Notes: generated by a model from the letters alone, not told the origin. A stretch of 64,000 nt of DNA from Candidatus Rhodoferax odensensis (GCA_016718405.1 JADKDJ010000036.1:1-64000), one strand, 5' to 3'; shown: positions 40,003 through 48,808, counted from the first letter of the stretch. Numbers and translations: made by a program.

Positions 40003-40497
40003 ATGCATGTGCCCGCCATCGACCGATCAGCAAGTCTGCAGCCCACGGGCGCCGACATTGCCCCGTCGTTGCCGGCCAGTGTCGTACCAGTGGCGCCGGT
40101 CAATCCGGGTGTCGCCGTCGTCTCGCCCAGTGTCATTTACAGCATCAGTGAGCTGGGGCAGGCACAGGCCAGCCAAGCCGCTGAGTCGGTTTACCGTCCC
40201 AAGGTCGATCCGGCTCAACCCGGCTCGCGGGCCGGTGAAGTGGAGCGCGATTGGACCATTCGCAGGCCCGAACCTGAAAAGGTTGAAGACCCACCGCCTG
40301 TGCCCATCTCCAAGCTGATGCTGGAGTTTGTGCAGTCGATGTGGCGTGCCAGTGGCACTGTGGTGGAGCTTGCGCAGGTGCAGAACCAAAACCACAACCT
40401 GAATCCCAACGCCACCCCCGGCCAATTGGTCAAGGAAGAGCTGACCTACACCCCAGCAGGGCAGCAAGACATCAGCAGGCCGCAGACGCAAAACTGA
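40003..40497 (+). CDS. Orphan protein behind a sigma28-type promoter
   Basis: A 164-residue protein that I do not recognise. It has no signal peptide or membrane segment. The first 90 residues are rich in Pro, Ala, Val and Ser and look disordered (SLPASVVPVAPVNPGVAVVS). A more ordered helix (PISKLMLEFVQSMWRASGTV, about 102-121) follows, then an Asn/Gln-rich stretch (QNQNHNLNPNATPG) and a polar tail. The promoter suggests late-class flagellar or chemotaxis expression. It lies 88 bases before queC with no functional link apparent. Confidence 0.6.
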   Translation: MHVPAIDRSASLQPTGADIAPSLPASVVPVAPVNPGVAVVSPSVIYSISELGQAQASQAAESVYRPKVDPAQPGSRAGEVERDWTIRRPEPEKVEDPPPVPISKLMLEFVQSMWRASGTVVELAQVQNQNHNLNPNATPGQLVKEELTYTPAGQQDISRPQTQN

Positions 40498-40585
40498 TCA
40501 GGATGTCTTGCGGGACTGGCCGCAGCGGTGCGGTCGAAACTTTTCTCTCTTCAACGCACTGGGCGGCTGACGCTACCATTGCGGC

Positions 40586-41290
40586 ATGCACACTACCGCA
40601 CTGGTTCTCTTCTCCGGGGGACAAGACTCCACCACCTGCCTGGCGCACGCGCTGGAGCGCTACGAACGGGTCGAAACCATCGCCTTTGACTACCGCCAGC
40701 GCCACCATGTTGAACTGGTCGCGCGGCTGGAGGTTCTGAGCCAAATCCGCCAGCAGTTTCCCCACTGGGCGTCAAAGATGGGTGAGGACCATTTGCTTGA
40801 TCTCGCAGTTCTCGGCTCAGTCAGCGAAACCTCTCTGACACGTGACACTGCTTTCAAGATGGAGCAAAGCGGGCTGCCCAATACCTTTGTGCCGGGCCGT
40901 AACTTGCTGTTCTTGACGCTGGCGGCCGCCGTGGCGTACCGGCGCGACTTGCAGGTGATCGTCACCGGCGTGTGCGAAACCGACTTTTCCGGCTACCCGG
41001 ATTGTCGCGATGACACCATGAAAGCCATGCAACTGGCGCTGTCCCTGGGCATGGACAAACGGTTCCTGATCGAGACGCCGCTGATGTGGATCGACAAAGC
41101 CGCCACGTGGCGCCTGGCGCATGAGTTGGGTGGACGCGCCTTGGTGGACCTGATCGTGGAGCACACCCACACCTGTTACCTGGGTGAGCGCAGCGTGCGC
41201 CATGACTGGGGCTATGGCTGTGGGCACTGCCCGGCCTGCGAGCTGAGGGCACGCGGCTGGGCGCAATACGTCGGCGCGGCAGCAGCGTGA
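40586..41290 (+). CDS. queC: 7-cyano-7-deazaguanine synthase
   Basis: Converts 7-carboxy-7-deazaguanine to preQ0 with ATP and ammonia, on the route to queuosine. The 234-residue protein begins with the PP-loop ATP motif LVLFSGGQDSTTCLAHAL, keeps PGRNLLFLTLAAAVAY and CETDFSGYPDCRD, and ends with the four-cysteine zinc site: CYLG near residue 195, then CGHCPAC (about 213-219). It acts upstream of queA and tgt, which lie 38 kb away in this window. It converges with the 5'-nucleotidase gene. Confidence 0.97.
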   Translation: MHTTALVLFSGGQDSTTCLAHALERYERVETIAFDYRQRHHVELVARLEVLSQIRQQFPHWASKMGEDHLLDLAVLGSVSETSLTRDTAFKMEQSGLPNTFVPGRNLLFLTLAAAVAYRRDLQVIVTGVCETDFSGYPDCRDDTMKAMQLALSLGMDKRFLIETPLMWIDKAATWRLAHELGGRALVDLIVEHTHTCYLGERSVRHDWGYGCGHCPACELRARGWAQYVGAAAA

Positions 41291-41314
41291 CCCTGTTGGT
41301 GCAGCCGGTCCGCT

Positions 41315-42259
41315 TCAGTTGCTGATGCCGCTGACCACATGGCCGGACGGCACGTGCTGCGCGGCTGACTCGATGTGACCAGTCTGGTCGTCAAAGAAGA
41401 AATCGGGCTCGAACTCGCGCAGGAACTCCCCCTTGGCCAGCCCCCCCAGAAACATCGCTTCGTCGACCTCGATGTTCCAGTTCATCAGGGTGCGGATCGC
41501 GCGTTCATGCGCCGGTGCACTGCGCGCAGTCACCAGCGCGGTGCGAATGCGCATGCGCGGCGTGCCTTCGTTCTGCAGCCGCTGCAGGGCGAGCAGCAGC
41601 GGCTTGAAGGGGCCGGCCAGCAGCGGCTGACTGGCCTTGTCCTGCTCGTGCTTCTGGAACGCGTCCAGCCCTTGCGCCTGGTAGACCCGTTCGGCCTCGT
41701 CGCTGAACAGCACCGCGTCGCCGTCGAAGGCAATGCGCACTTCATGCGGGTGCGCGTCGCTGGCATGGGCGGACTGTGGATAGACCTGCGCGGCCGGCAC
41801 GCCTGCGTCCAGTGCGGCGCGTACATCGCTCAGGTGTGCTGACAAAAACAAGTTGGCGTGCAACGGTTTGAGGTAGCGCCACGGTGGCTGCCCGCGCGTG
41901 AAACTGCCGCGCTGAATCGGCAGGCCGTAGTGCTGCGCCGAGCGAAACACGCGCATGCCCGAAACCGGGTCGTTGCGTGACAGGATCACCACCTCCACCG
42001 GTTGCGAGCGCGACCCCGACTCGGGCGGCGCGTCACCTTTCAGCGCGACTCCCGCGGGCGAGTTGGTGTTGAACGCCAGCAGCTTCTTGATCATGGAGAA
42101 GGCCACGCCAGGCTTGGCCGGTTGCTCCAGGCGCGACAGCTGCAGGCGCATGTAGGCACGATCGTCACCCTGCTCGAACACTTCGTTCTCTTCCTCGAAG
42201 TCGAACAGCGCGCGCGATGAAATCGCGACCACCAGCTTGCCGTCCAGCGTGGTTGCCAT
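41315..42259 (-). CDS. Cytosolic 5'-nucleotidase (NT5C1-like)
   Basis: A 314-residue protein of the 5'-nucleotidase family that resembles eukaryotic NT5C1. Characteristic blocks are VVAISSRALFDFEEENEVFE at the start, LSRNDPVSGMRVFRSAQHYG, VRIAFDGDAVLFSDEAERVY (the haloacid-dehalogenase-like DxD nucleophile, FDGDAV), and ALVTARSAPAHERAIRTL. The C-terminal MFLGGLAKGEFLREFEPDFF block is also typical. It hydrolyses nucleoside monophosphates. It starts seven bases downstream of gspF on the same strand and is probably co-transcribed, although no functional tie is evident. Confidence 0.85.
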   Translation of the reverse strand: MATTLDGKLVVAISSRALFDFEEENEVFEQGDDRAYMRLQLSRLEQPAKPGVAFSMIKKLLAFNTNSPAGVALKGDAPPESGSRSQPVEVVILSRNDPVSGMRVFRSAQHYGLPIQRGSFTRGQPPWRYLKPLHANLFLSAHLSDVRAALDAGVPAAQVYPQSAHASDAHPHEVRIAFDGDAVLFSDEAERVYQAQGLDAFQKHEQDKASQPLLAGPFKPLLLALQRLQNEGTPRMRIRTALVTARSAPAHERAIRTLMNWNIEVDEAMFLGGLAKGEFLREFEPDFFFDDQTGHIESAAQHVPSGHVVSGISN

Positions 42260-42266
42260 GCTCAGA

Positions 42267-43505
42267 CTACTTCACCAACTGGTTGAGTTGAATGATCGGC
42301 AGCAAGACGGCCAGCACGATCAGCATCACCACCAGGCCCATGGCCACAATCAGCAGTGGCTCCAGGATGGTGGCCAACTGCAGCGCGCGGCGCTGCACTT
42401 CGGTGCTGAGCTGCCGCGCGGCACGTTGCAGCATGGCGGGCAACTGGCCGGTTTGTTCACCCAGGCGTGCAAACATGCTCAGCAGGCCGGGGAAGCGCTT
42501 CTTTTGCGCCATCGCCGAGGCTAGGGGTGCGCCTTCGCGCACCAGAATCAGCGCGTCCAGCGCATCGGCGCGCATGGCCCGGTTCGACAAGGTGTCGGCG
42601 GCGGCCTGCAGTGCCTTGAGGATCGGCACGCCCGCCGCGGCCAACATCGCCAGGGTGTTGGCAAAGCGTGCGGCGTTGTAGCCGCGCGCGAGTTTGCCCA
42701 GCACTGGCAGGCGCAGCCAGGTTGCGTCAAACTTCATGCGGAAATCGGCGCTTGACCAAGCCAAACGGGCGCCAACAGCTATCGAAATAAGAGCAATCAG
42801 AATCAACCAACCGTTGTTGCGCACGGCCGCGCTCAAGCCCAGCATCAGGGTGGTGAGCAGCGGCAGGGCGCGCTTGCTTCCGGCAAACACATTCGCCACT
42901 TGCGGCACCACGTAGCTGACCAGGAACACCACGATCACGATTGCCACCACCGTGACGATGCCCGGGTACAGCGCGGCGCCAATCAGTTTGGCTTTAAGCA
43001 ATTGTTGTTCTTCCAGGTCGTCGGCCAATCGCTCCAACACCAGCCCGAGGTTGCCGCTTTGCTCACCGGCGCCAATCACGGCGGTGTAGATCGGCGAAAA
43101 CTCACGCGGGTGCTGTGCCAACGCTTTGGCAAAGGGCGTTCCGCCATTGACCTCGGCGCGCAGCGCCGCGACCAGGTTGCGCTGGCGTTCGTCCTCGGAC
43201 TCATCCGTCAGCGAGGTCAGTGCGCGTTCCAGCGGCAAACCCGATGACACCAGCCCGGCGAGTTGGCGCGTCCAGATCGCCAGCTCGGTCGCGCCGAAGA
43301 TGCGGCTGGCGAACAGCACTGTACCGAGGCCCGAGCCCTGGCTCCCGCCCGTGCCCGAGGCTCCCGTGTTGACCGGTTCGACCAGGATCGGTACCAGTGC
43401 CTGATCGCGCAAAAGGCTGCGCGCGGCTTTGGCGGTCTCGGCCTCCATCACGCCCTTGCGAGTGTCGCCTTGGGAGTCGATGGCTTCAAATGTGTACGCA
43501 GGCAT
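42267..43505 (-). CDS. gspF: Type II secretion inner-membrane protein GspF
   Basis: The 412-residue platform protein of type II secretion. It starts MPAYTFEAIDSQGDTRKGVM, has two homologous T2SSF domains (about 75-200 and 280-400) and three membrane helices (about 175-200, 228-250, 380-405). It ends with the typical ILAVLLPIIQLNQLVK tail. Related pilus (PilC) proteins lack this tail. Other gsp genes are not visible around it, so it is a detached gene or the edge of a cluster broken by rearrangement. The neighbouring lipase genes encode a likely type II substrate. Confidence 0.9.
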   Translation of the reverse strand: MPAYTFEAIDSQGDTRKGVMEAETAKAARSLLRDQALVPILVEPVNTGASGTGGSQGSGLGTVLFASRIFGATELAIWTRQLAGLVSSGLPLERALTSLTDESEDERQRNLVAALRAEVNGGTPFAKALAQHPREFSPIYTAVIGAGEQSGNLGLVLERLADDLEEQQLLKAKLIGAALYPGIVTVVAIVIVVFLVSYVVPQVANVFAGSKRALPLLTTLMLGLSAAVRNNGWLILIALISIAVGARLAWSSADFRMKFDATWLRLPVLGKLARGYNAARFANTLAMLAAAGVPILKALQAAADTLSNRAMRADALDALILVREGAPLASAMAQKKRFPGLLSMFARLGEQTGQLPAMLQRAARQLSTEVQRRALQLATILEPLLIVAMGLVVMLIVLAVLLPIIQLNQLVK

Positions 43506-43922
43506 GAGGCGATGTTAGCGCGGAAGAACATTGACATTGCCAGCCGCCTGCGTCATTGCGAACGAAGTGACGCAATCCGTGACTGCATGCTGCATGGATT
43601 GCCACGTCGCGTCGCTCCTCGCAATGACGAATGCCGTGCGGCAGCCCACGGATTCGGGAGTCCTGGGTTGCTTCGCCTCGCCCGCAACGACTCAGGTTTC
43701 GGGTTTACCCGAGCGGGTTTTCCATCGTGACATTGGTCGAGGCAAAAACTATGATGCAGAAAAGCACGACCGTGCTATTTGTGCTGCGACCCCCCTGCCA
43801 TCACCGTTGGCGGTTCAGGGGAAGCGGTGAGGCGATTGACCGGCAACCGGAAAGTCGCACCTGTTTTGCAGTCGATCCTTTTTACAACCCACAACAGGAC
43901 CCCTGGTCCAACTGGAGACGAA
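43506..43922. other. Intergenic region with a palindromic repeat, upstream of the lipase gene
   Basis: This 417-base stretch between the divergent gspF and lipase genes has no convincing gene. It contains a palindromic repeat (43551-43629) and a decayed partial copy (43662-43695). The 230 bases before the lipase start should include its promoter, but I can assign no boxes with confidence. An open frame that crosses it into the lipase gene has no homologous N-terminus and was rejected. Confidence 0.55.
43551..43629. repeat. REP-like palindromic repeat (CGTCATTGCGA type)
   Basis: The element begins CGTCATTGCGAACGAAGTGA, contains GCAATCC (43572-43578) matched by GGATTGC (43596-43602), and ends CTCCTCGCAATGACG (43615-43629), the reverse complement of its start. 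It can fold into an imperfect long hairpin. Repeats with this CATTGCGA...TCGCAATG layout are widespread as dispersed, non-coding elements in bacterial chromosomes. A degenerate relative (GGTTGCTTCGCCTCGCCCGC and onward) lies at 43662-43695. Confidence 0.75.
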
Positions 43923-44855
43923 GTGAAGAAATCTTGGAAAACCTGGCTCGGCGTTGGCCTGGCCGCGCTGTCGATGTTCGCGCAATCTGCTCTGGCCGCA
44001 GGCTACACCCAGACCAAATACCCGATCGTGCTGGTGCACGGTTTGTTTGGCTTTGACCGCATCGGCCCGGTCGACTATTGGTACGGCATTCCCTCGGCGC
44101 TGCGCTCCGACGGGGCCAAGGTCTATGTGACGCAGGTGTCGGCTGCCAACAGCACCGAGGTGCGGGGCGAGCAGTTGCTGACACAGGTCAAGCAGATCCT
44201 GGCGGTTACCGGCGCCAGCAAGGTCAACCTGATCGGCCACAGTCACGGCGGCCCCACCACGCGTTATGTGGCCTCGGTGCGGCCAGATCTGGTGGCTTCG
44301 GTCACTTCGGTTGGCGGCGTGCACAAAGGCTCGGCGGTAGCTGACCTGCTGCTGGGTGTGGCGCCTCCGGGATCCTTGTCCAATGCGGTGATTGTCTCGG
44401 TCACCAATGGCCTGGCATCGATCATCAGCTTCCTGTCGGGAAGCCCAAGCATGCCGCAAAACGCGCTGGCCGCCGCCGCATCACTCAGCACGGCTGGCTC
44501 GGCCAAGTTCAACCTGGCCCATCCTGGCGGGGTGCCCACTACCGCCTGCGGTGAAGGTGCCTACGCGGCGCGCGGAGTGTCGTACTTTTCGTGGAGTGGT
44601 GCCAAGGCCTACACCAATGTGTTCGATGTGTTGGACCCGGCGCTGGCCCTGACGTCTCTGGCGTTTGGCGGTGCCAAGAACGACGGCTTGGTGGCGAGCT
44701 GTTCGACGCACCTGGGACGCGTGATTCGCGACGACTATGCGATGAACCACATGGACGAAGTCAATCAGACCGTGGGTATTGTCAATATCTTCGAGACCAA
44801 CCCGGTCACGCTGTATCGCCAGCACGCGAACCGTCTGCGCAACCTGGGTTTGTAG
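43923..44855 (+). CDS. Secreted triacylglycerol lipase (foldase-dependent type)
   Basis: A 310-residue alpha/beta-hydrolase. It starts at GTG 43923 with a Sec signal peptide (MKKSWKTWLGVGLAALSMFA, cleavage after SALA near residue 25). The mature start YPIVLVHGLFGFDRIG includes the oxyanion-hole region. The nucleophile is Ser107 in GHSHGG; the acid and base are probably in AKNDGLV and NHMDEVNQ, as in Burkholderia and Pseudomonas family I lipases. The next gene encodes its dedicated foldase, and secretion would go through the type II system. The symbol lipA is often used for such genes. Confidence 0.93.
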   Translation: MKKSWKTWLGVGLAALSMFAQSALAAGYTQTKYPIVLVHGLFGFDRIGPVDYWYGIPSALRSDGAKVYVTQVSAANSTEVRGEQLLTQVKQILAVTGASKVNLIGHSHGGPTTRYVASVRPDLVASVTSVGGVHKGSAVADLLLGVAPPGSLSNAVIVSVTNGLASIISFLSGSPSMPQNALAAAASLSTAGSAKFNLAHPGGVPTTACGEGAYAARGVSYFSWSGAKAYTNVFDVLDPALALTSLAFGGAKNDGLVASCSTHLGRVIRDDYAMNHMDEVNQTVGIVNIFETNPVTLYRQHANRLRNLGL

Positions 44856-44867
44856 GCGGACTCGGAC

Positions 44868-45833
44868 ATGCTTCTCAAGCCCAAGGGCTGGGCGCTGGTG
44901 GCGGTGGCCGTGATCGCGGTCACGGTGCTGGTGGCGCTCTGGCCCGGGCAGCCCGCACCGCCGGTGATTGGCCCCGTCGCGAGCTCGGACAGCGGTCCAG
45001 CCACGTCGCGGTCAATGCAGGGCACGGCGCCAGACGGGCAGCTTCGTGTGCTGGGTGACAGCGCCGCGTCAGGCAGCGGTCTTGTGGTGGATGTCGAGCT
45101 CCGAAAGTTCTTCGACTACCACCTCAGCGCTGTCGGCGAGAAGAGCATCGCGGCGATTCGCGCCGAGACTGAGGCAGAGCTGGAGCGCCGTCTGCCGGCT
45201 GCCGCGGCAGCCCATGCCAAACGTCTATTCGGGCTGTACCTGGCCTTCAAGACCGCACTGGTCGATCTGGAGCAACGCCCCGAGCTGGTTGGCAATGGTG
45301 TGGCGGCGCTGCGCGCGCGCCTGGTTGGCATGCAGCAACTGCGTGCCCAGTACTTTGATGAGCGCGAAGCACAGGCCATGTTCGGCTTTGATGACGCCTA
45401 CGACCTGGACGCCATCAGCCGCCTGGAAATCAGCCAGGACAACACGCTGACCGAACTGCAGAAGCAGCAAGCGCTGGGGGCACTGGACGTGGCCCGTTCC
45501 GCCGAGTTGCGCGACGCCCACGACGCGCCGTTGGCGGTGCTTCGCCTTGAAGAGGCCACGGTAAAAATGCGCCAGAGTGGCGCCAGCGACGACGACATCT
45601 ACCGCGCGCGCGCGGCCGCCTTCGACCCGCAGGCCGCGGCGCGACTGGCCGAGCTGGACCGGGACGAAGCGGCCTGGAAAGCGCGTATCCAGACCTATCT
45701 GGCGGCACGCGATCAAGTGCTGCTTGCCCAGGCTGGGCAGAGCGAGCCACTGCGACTGGCAGCGCTTGCGGCTTTGCGCACGGCCAAGTTCACACCGGAT
45801 GAACAAAAGCGGCTGGCGGCCTACGAACGTTAG
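44868..45833 (+). CDS. lifO: Lipase-specific foldase (lipase secretion chaperone)
   Basis: A 321-residue steric chaperone anchored in the inner membrane by an N-terminal helix (about 7-25) followed by a Pro/Ala/Ser-rich linker. The diagnostic family motif is RKFFDYHLSAVGE (about residues 78-90). The long alpha-helical repeats after it wrap around the lipase in the periplasm in known complexes. It lies 12 bases after the lipase stop, the standard lip-lif operon. It converges with fliA, leaving 11 bases. Confidence 0.92.
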   Translation: MLLKPKGWALVAVAVIAVTVLVALWPGQPAPPVIGPVASSDSGPATSRSMQGTAPDGQLRVLGDSAASGSGLVVDVELRKFFDYHLSAVGEKSIAAIRAETEAELERRLPAAAAAHAKRLFGLYLAFKTALVDLEQRPELVGNGVAALRARLVGMQQLRAQYFDEREAQAMFGFDDAYDLDAISRLEISQDNTLTELQKQQALGALDVARSAELRDAHDAPLAVLRLEEATVKMRQSGASDDDIYRARAAAFDPQAAARLAELDRDEAAWKARIQTYLAARDQVLLAQAGQSEPLRLAALAALRTAKFTPDEQKRLAAYER

Positions 45834-45844
45834 GGTGTAGTGGC

Positions 45845-46561
45845 TCAGTGCGAGCGCATCTTGGCGCGTAGCCGCGCGATGGACTGGCTGTGAAGCTGGC
45901 AGATGCGCGACTCGGTGACATTCATCACCGCTGCAATTTCCTTGAGGTTCATGTCCTGCTCGTAGTACATGCTCATGATGAGCTGCTCGCGCTCGGGCAG
46001 AGCCTTGATAGCCGTTACCAGGGCCTGGCGCAGCCGCTGGTCGCGCAACATGTTGAGGGGGTCCGACTCGCTGTCGGCGACGTGGCGATCCAGAAAGTGG
46101 TCCTCATCATCGTTGCTGTGCGCCATGTCCTCCAGGTACACCAGTTGCGTGCCCTGGACCTTGCTTAGCAAGGTCTGGTAGTCGGCCAGCGTCATGTCCA
46201 GATCGGCCGCGATCTCGGATTCGATCGGGCTGCGGCCCAATTCATGTTCCAGCCGCCGGATGGCCTGTTCGATTTCCTTTTGGCTCTTGCGCGAGCCGCG
46301 TGACATCCAGTCGCTCTCGCGCAGCTCATCAATCATGGCGCCGCGAATGCGCTGCGTGGCGAAGGTTTCGAACTGCACGCCTTGCGCGGCCTCGTAGCGC
46401 GTCAGCGCCTCGGACAGGCCAATCAGGCCGACCTGAATCAGGTCGTCCACCTGAACGCTGGCGGGCAGCTTGGCCATCATGTGGTGTGCCAAGCGACGCA
46501 CCAGCGGCTGGTACTGCCGGATCAGGGCGTTGCGGTCAAGCTGGCCTTTGGCGGTGTACAT
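45845..46561 (-). CDS. fliA: Flagellar sigma factor FliA (sigma28)
   Basis: A 238-residue alternative sigma factor for late flagellar and chemotaxis promoters. Region 2 contains QVDDLIQVGLIGLSEALTRY and RIRGAMIDELRESDW, region 3 SPIESEIAADLDMTLADYQT, and region 4 ALPEREQLIMSMYYEQDMNL. The ATG at 46561 (MYTAKGQLDR) shares a base with the upstream stop as TGATG, which supports this start over one 15 codons earlier. It is the last gene of the flhB-flhA-flhF-flhG-like-fliA run. A candidate target promoter lies at 39921. Confidence 0.96.
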   Translation of the reverse strand: MYTAKGQLDRNALIRQYQPLVRRLAHHMMAKLPASVQVDDLIQVGLIGLSEALTRYEAAQGVQFETFATQRIRGAMIDELRESDWMSRGSRKSQKEIEQAIRRLEHELGRSPIESEIAADLDMTLADYQTLLSKVQGTQLVYLEDMAHSNDDEDHFLDRHVADSESDPLNMLRDQRLRQALVTAIKALPEREQLIMSMYYEQDMNLKEIAAVMNVTESRICQLHSQSIARLRAKMRSH

Positions 46562-47355
46562 CAATGGCTCCCCCCCTGGTAGGCGGTCGAAGGTTGTTTG
46601 ATCCATGCTGTGCTCCGGTCAAACTGTTCCAGCGGCATGCCATTCTCGACCAGGCGCAGCGCCAAAGCCCGCAGGGTTGAGGCACTTGACTCGTCGCTCA
46701 GGTCATCGCCCAGGTTGACCGACTCCAACGGGTAACCCAGGAAGGTCATTGCGCAGTCCTGCAAATTGCGGCTCAGGGCCAGGTCCAGTTCCTGGCGCTC
46801 GCTTTCAATTGACTCAAGCATGCAGGCAATACTAGGCCGAAGACCACCACTTAGCAACAGCATCTTGAGCGCCTGGTAGGCCGATACCAATGCCCGCTTG
46901 CCACCGGACACCGCCAGCAGCGGGGTCACGCCGCTGTGCGGTAGCAGCGAGACCAGCGTCGACGCGCTGGCGTACAGGATCACGACACTGCAGCTCTGTG
47001 ACAAACCGGTCAGGTCGCGCAGCGATGGCTGAGCCGCTGGCGTGGCCTGGCACAAGCGCTTGAGGCCGATGGCCGCCGGCACAATGGTCCAGGGCATCAG
47101 CGGGTCCAGCACACGACGGTCGGCACCACCACCATCGATCAGTTGCTCCAGACCCGGGCACTGGGCGGTCTCGCTGTGCATGGCGTCGAGCACCAGCACC
47201 GAGTAGCCAAGCTCGGCCAGGGTCGAACACAGACTCCACAGCAAGGGCAACTCGCTGGCCTGGTCGCCGTGACTGGCCAGCGCCAGCATGCGGGGCGAGG
47301 CTTGCAGAGCCATCGCCTGCAGGCCGATGGCCTGGTTGGCGCAGGCTTCAAGCAT
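46561..47355 (-). CDS. FlhG-position protein without the ATPase P-loop
   Basis: The gene lies exactly where flhG (MinD-like regulator of flagellar number) is found, overlapping flhF by eight bases and fliA by one. The 264-residue product keeps a MinD-like outline: MLALASHGDQASELPLLWSL where the deviant Walker A should be, GYSVLVLDA in the place of the switch strand, and VVILYAS later. The GKGGVGKT-type P-loop is absent, so ATP binding is doubtful. It is probably a diverged FlhG partner of FlhF. The start at 47355 is chosen by coupling to flhF; a longer open frame runs antiparallel-shifted through flhF and is rejected. Confidence 0.75.
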   Translation of the reverse strand: MLEACANQAIGLQAMALQASPRMLALASHGDQASELPLLWSLCSTLAELGYSVLVLDAMHSETAQCPGLEQLIDGGGADRRVLDPLMPWTIVPAAIGLKRLCQATPAAQPSLRDLTGLSQSCSVVILYASASTLVSLLPHSGVTPLLAVSGGKRALVSAYQALKMLLLSGGLRPSIACMLESIESERQELDLALSRNLQDCAMTFLGYPLESVNLGDDLSDESSASTLRALALRLVENGMPLEQFDRSTAWIKQPSTAYQGGSH

Positions 47356-48808
47356 CGAGCTGTCCCCCAGCGTGAGCGCCAGTGGCGGACTGGGTGAAGA
47401 AAAACCCCATGTCGGCCATGGTGGGATCGAAGGCTGACTTCGCCGGCGAGCGCATCGACATGCGTACCAACTTGGCGGCGTCGGCGCCCTCCCAGTCCTC
47501 CGGGACACGCTGCCCGGTGGTGACGCCACGCAGCACCAGTTGGTGGCGGATGGCGGCGTCCAGGACGGGGCCGAGCTTGGCGGCTTCGTCGATCTTGGAC
47601 AACACCGCCTGCTGCACGCCCTTGCACTTGAAGGACGACACCACGTCGTCCAGCGTGTCGCCATGGCCGCCCGCGTTGAGAATCTGCAGGCGATTGACCT
47701 TGGGCAGGTCCAGCACATCGAGCATGTCGCGCTTGCGCGGGTCGTGCGGCGCCAGGCCGGTGGTGTCGATCAGTACCATCTTCTTGGACGCGAGCAGGTT
47801 CAACAGGTCTTGCAGCGCGGCGCGGTCGTGTGCCAGGTGCGCCACCACGCCCATCATGCGGCCATAGGCGCGCAGTTGCTCGTGCGCGCCGACGCGGTAG
47901 GTGTCGAGCGTAATCAGGCCCACACTGCTGGCACCGTGCGTGCGCGCGCACAAGCCGGCGAGTTTGGCCGCGGTGGTGGTTTTGCCCACACCGGTGGCGC
48001 CAACCAGCGCGTAGATGCCGCCCTCTTGGTGAATGGCAGCGCCTGCGGCGTCGGTCTTGAGGTTGCGCTGCAGCACGTCCATGACCCAGTGCACCGCGTC
48101 CGCCGCGCCGGTATCCTCGGGCATCTTCTCCAGGATTGCGCGGGCCAGCACCGGTGAGTAGCCCGCGCGAATGAGTTTGAGCATCAGGTTCGACTGAATC
48201 GGATGCTGGCGAGCCTGGCCTAGCCAGCTCAGCGCGTCAAAGCGCTCCTCGATCAGCGCCTTCATGTTGCGCAGCTCGTCCACGATGCCTTGCGAGATTG
48301 CCGGCGCGCTGGCGGTCAAGACGGGTGCGCGCTCGGCGGTGGCCGGCTTGGGTTTGACGGGCGTGTCAAGCTGCAGGCGTTTCGGTGCTGCGGGCGCGCT
48401 GGCGGCGGTGATGGGCTCGGCCGGTGGCGCGGCGGCAGGCGCAGGGGCCACAGCGGCGGCGGTCTTGTCGACGGCTGCCTCCTGGCGGCGGCGCAGCATG
48501 CGTTCGCGCACATAGTCCTGAAATGAGAGCGTGCTCATGGCGAGCTCGGCCACGTCGTCTTCCACCTGGTTTTTGGGATTGGCGCGACGTGCTGCTGGCA
48601 CTGGGCGCGCCAACTCCTGATCCTTGGCCCGCTTGCTAAAGGCGTCCGTCTGCTCCAAGGCGGCCAGGCTGTCCTCGGCGGTGGCCATCACTTCGACCCC
48701 ATTGGCGGTGGGGCGATTGGAAAGAATCAAGGTCCCATCGCCAAAGGCCATTCTCGCCTTGGCCAAAGCGTCGCGGGCGGTGGGAGCGTAAAAGCGCTGG
48801 ATGTTCAT
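47348..48808 (-). CDS. flhF: Flagellar biosynthesis GTPase FlhF
   Basis: SRP-family GTPase that sets the place of flagellar assembly. The 486-residue protein starts MNIQRFYAPTARDALAKARM, has a Pro/Ala-rich variable B region (about 110-175), an N domain, and a G domain with P-loop GATGVGKTTTAAKLAG (about residue 272), LDTYRVGAHEQLRAYG, IDTTGL, and LSKIDEAAKLG. Its start overlaps the flhA stop by four bases. Confidence 0.95.
   Translation of the reverse strand: MNIQRFYAPTARDALAKARMAFGDGTLILSNRPTANGVEVMATAEDSLAALEQTDAFSKRAKDQELARPVPAARRANPKNQVEDDVAELAMSTLSFQDYVRERMLRRRQEAAVDKTAAAVAPAPAAAPPAEPITAASAPAAPKRLQLDTPVKPKPATAERAPVLTASAPAISQGIVDELRNMKALIEERFDALSWLGQARQHPIQSNLMLKLIRAGYSPVLARAILEKMPEDTGAADAVHWVMDVLQRNLKTDAAGAAIHQEGGIYALVGATGVGKTTTAAKLAGLCARTHGASSVGLITLDTYRVGAHEQLRAYGRMMGVVAHLAHDRAALQDLLNLLASKKMVLIDTTGLAPHDPRKRDMLDVLDLPKVNRLQILNAGGHGDTLDDVVSSFKCKGVQQAVLSKIDEAAKLGPVLDAAIRHQLVLRGVTTGQRVPEDWEGADAAKLVRMSMRSPAKSAFDPTMADMGFFFTQSATGAHAGGQLDA

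Noticed and set aside
43779..43922. N-terminal extension of the lipase frame
   Set aside because: The extension would hide the clear signal peptide beginning at GTG 43923.
47356..47718. Longer start for the flhG-like gene
   Set aside because: The extra 121 residues are an off-frame shadow of flhF (Arg/Pro/Ser/Cys-rich) and show no P-loop; the coupled ATG at 47355 fits operon style.
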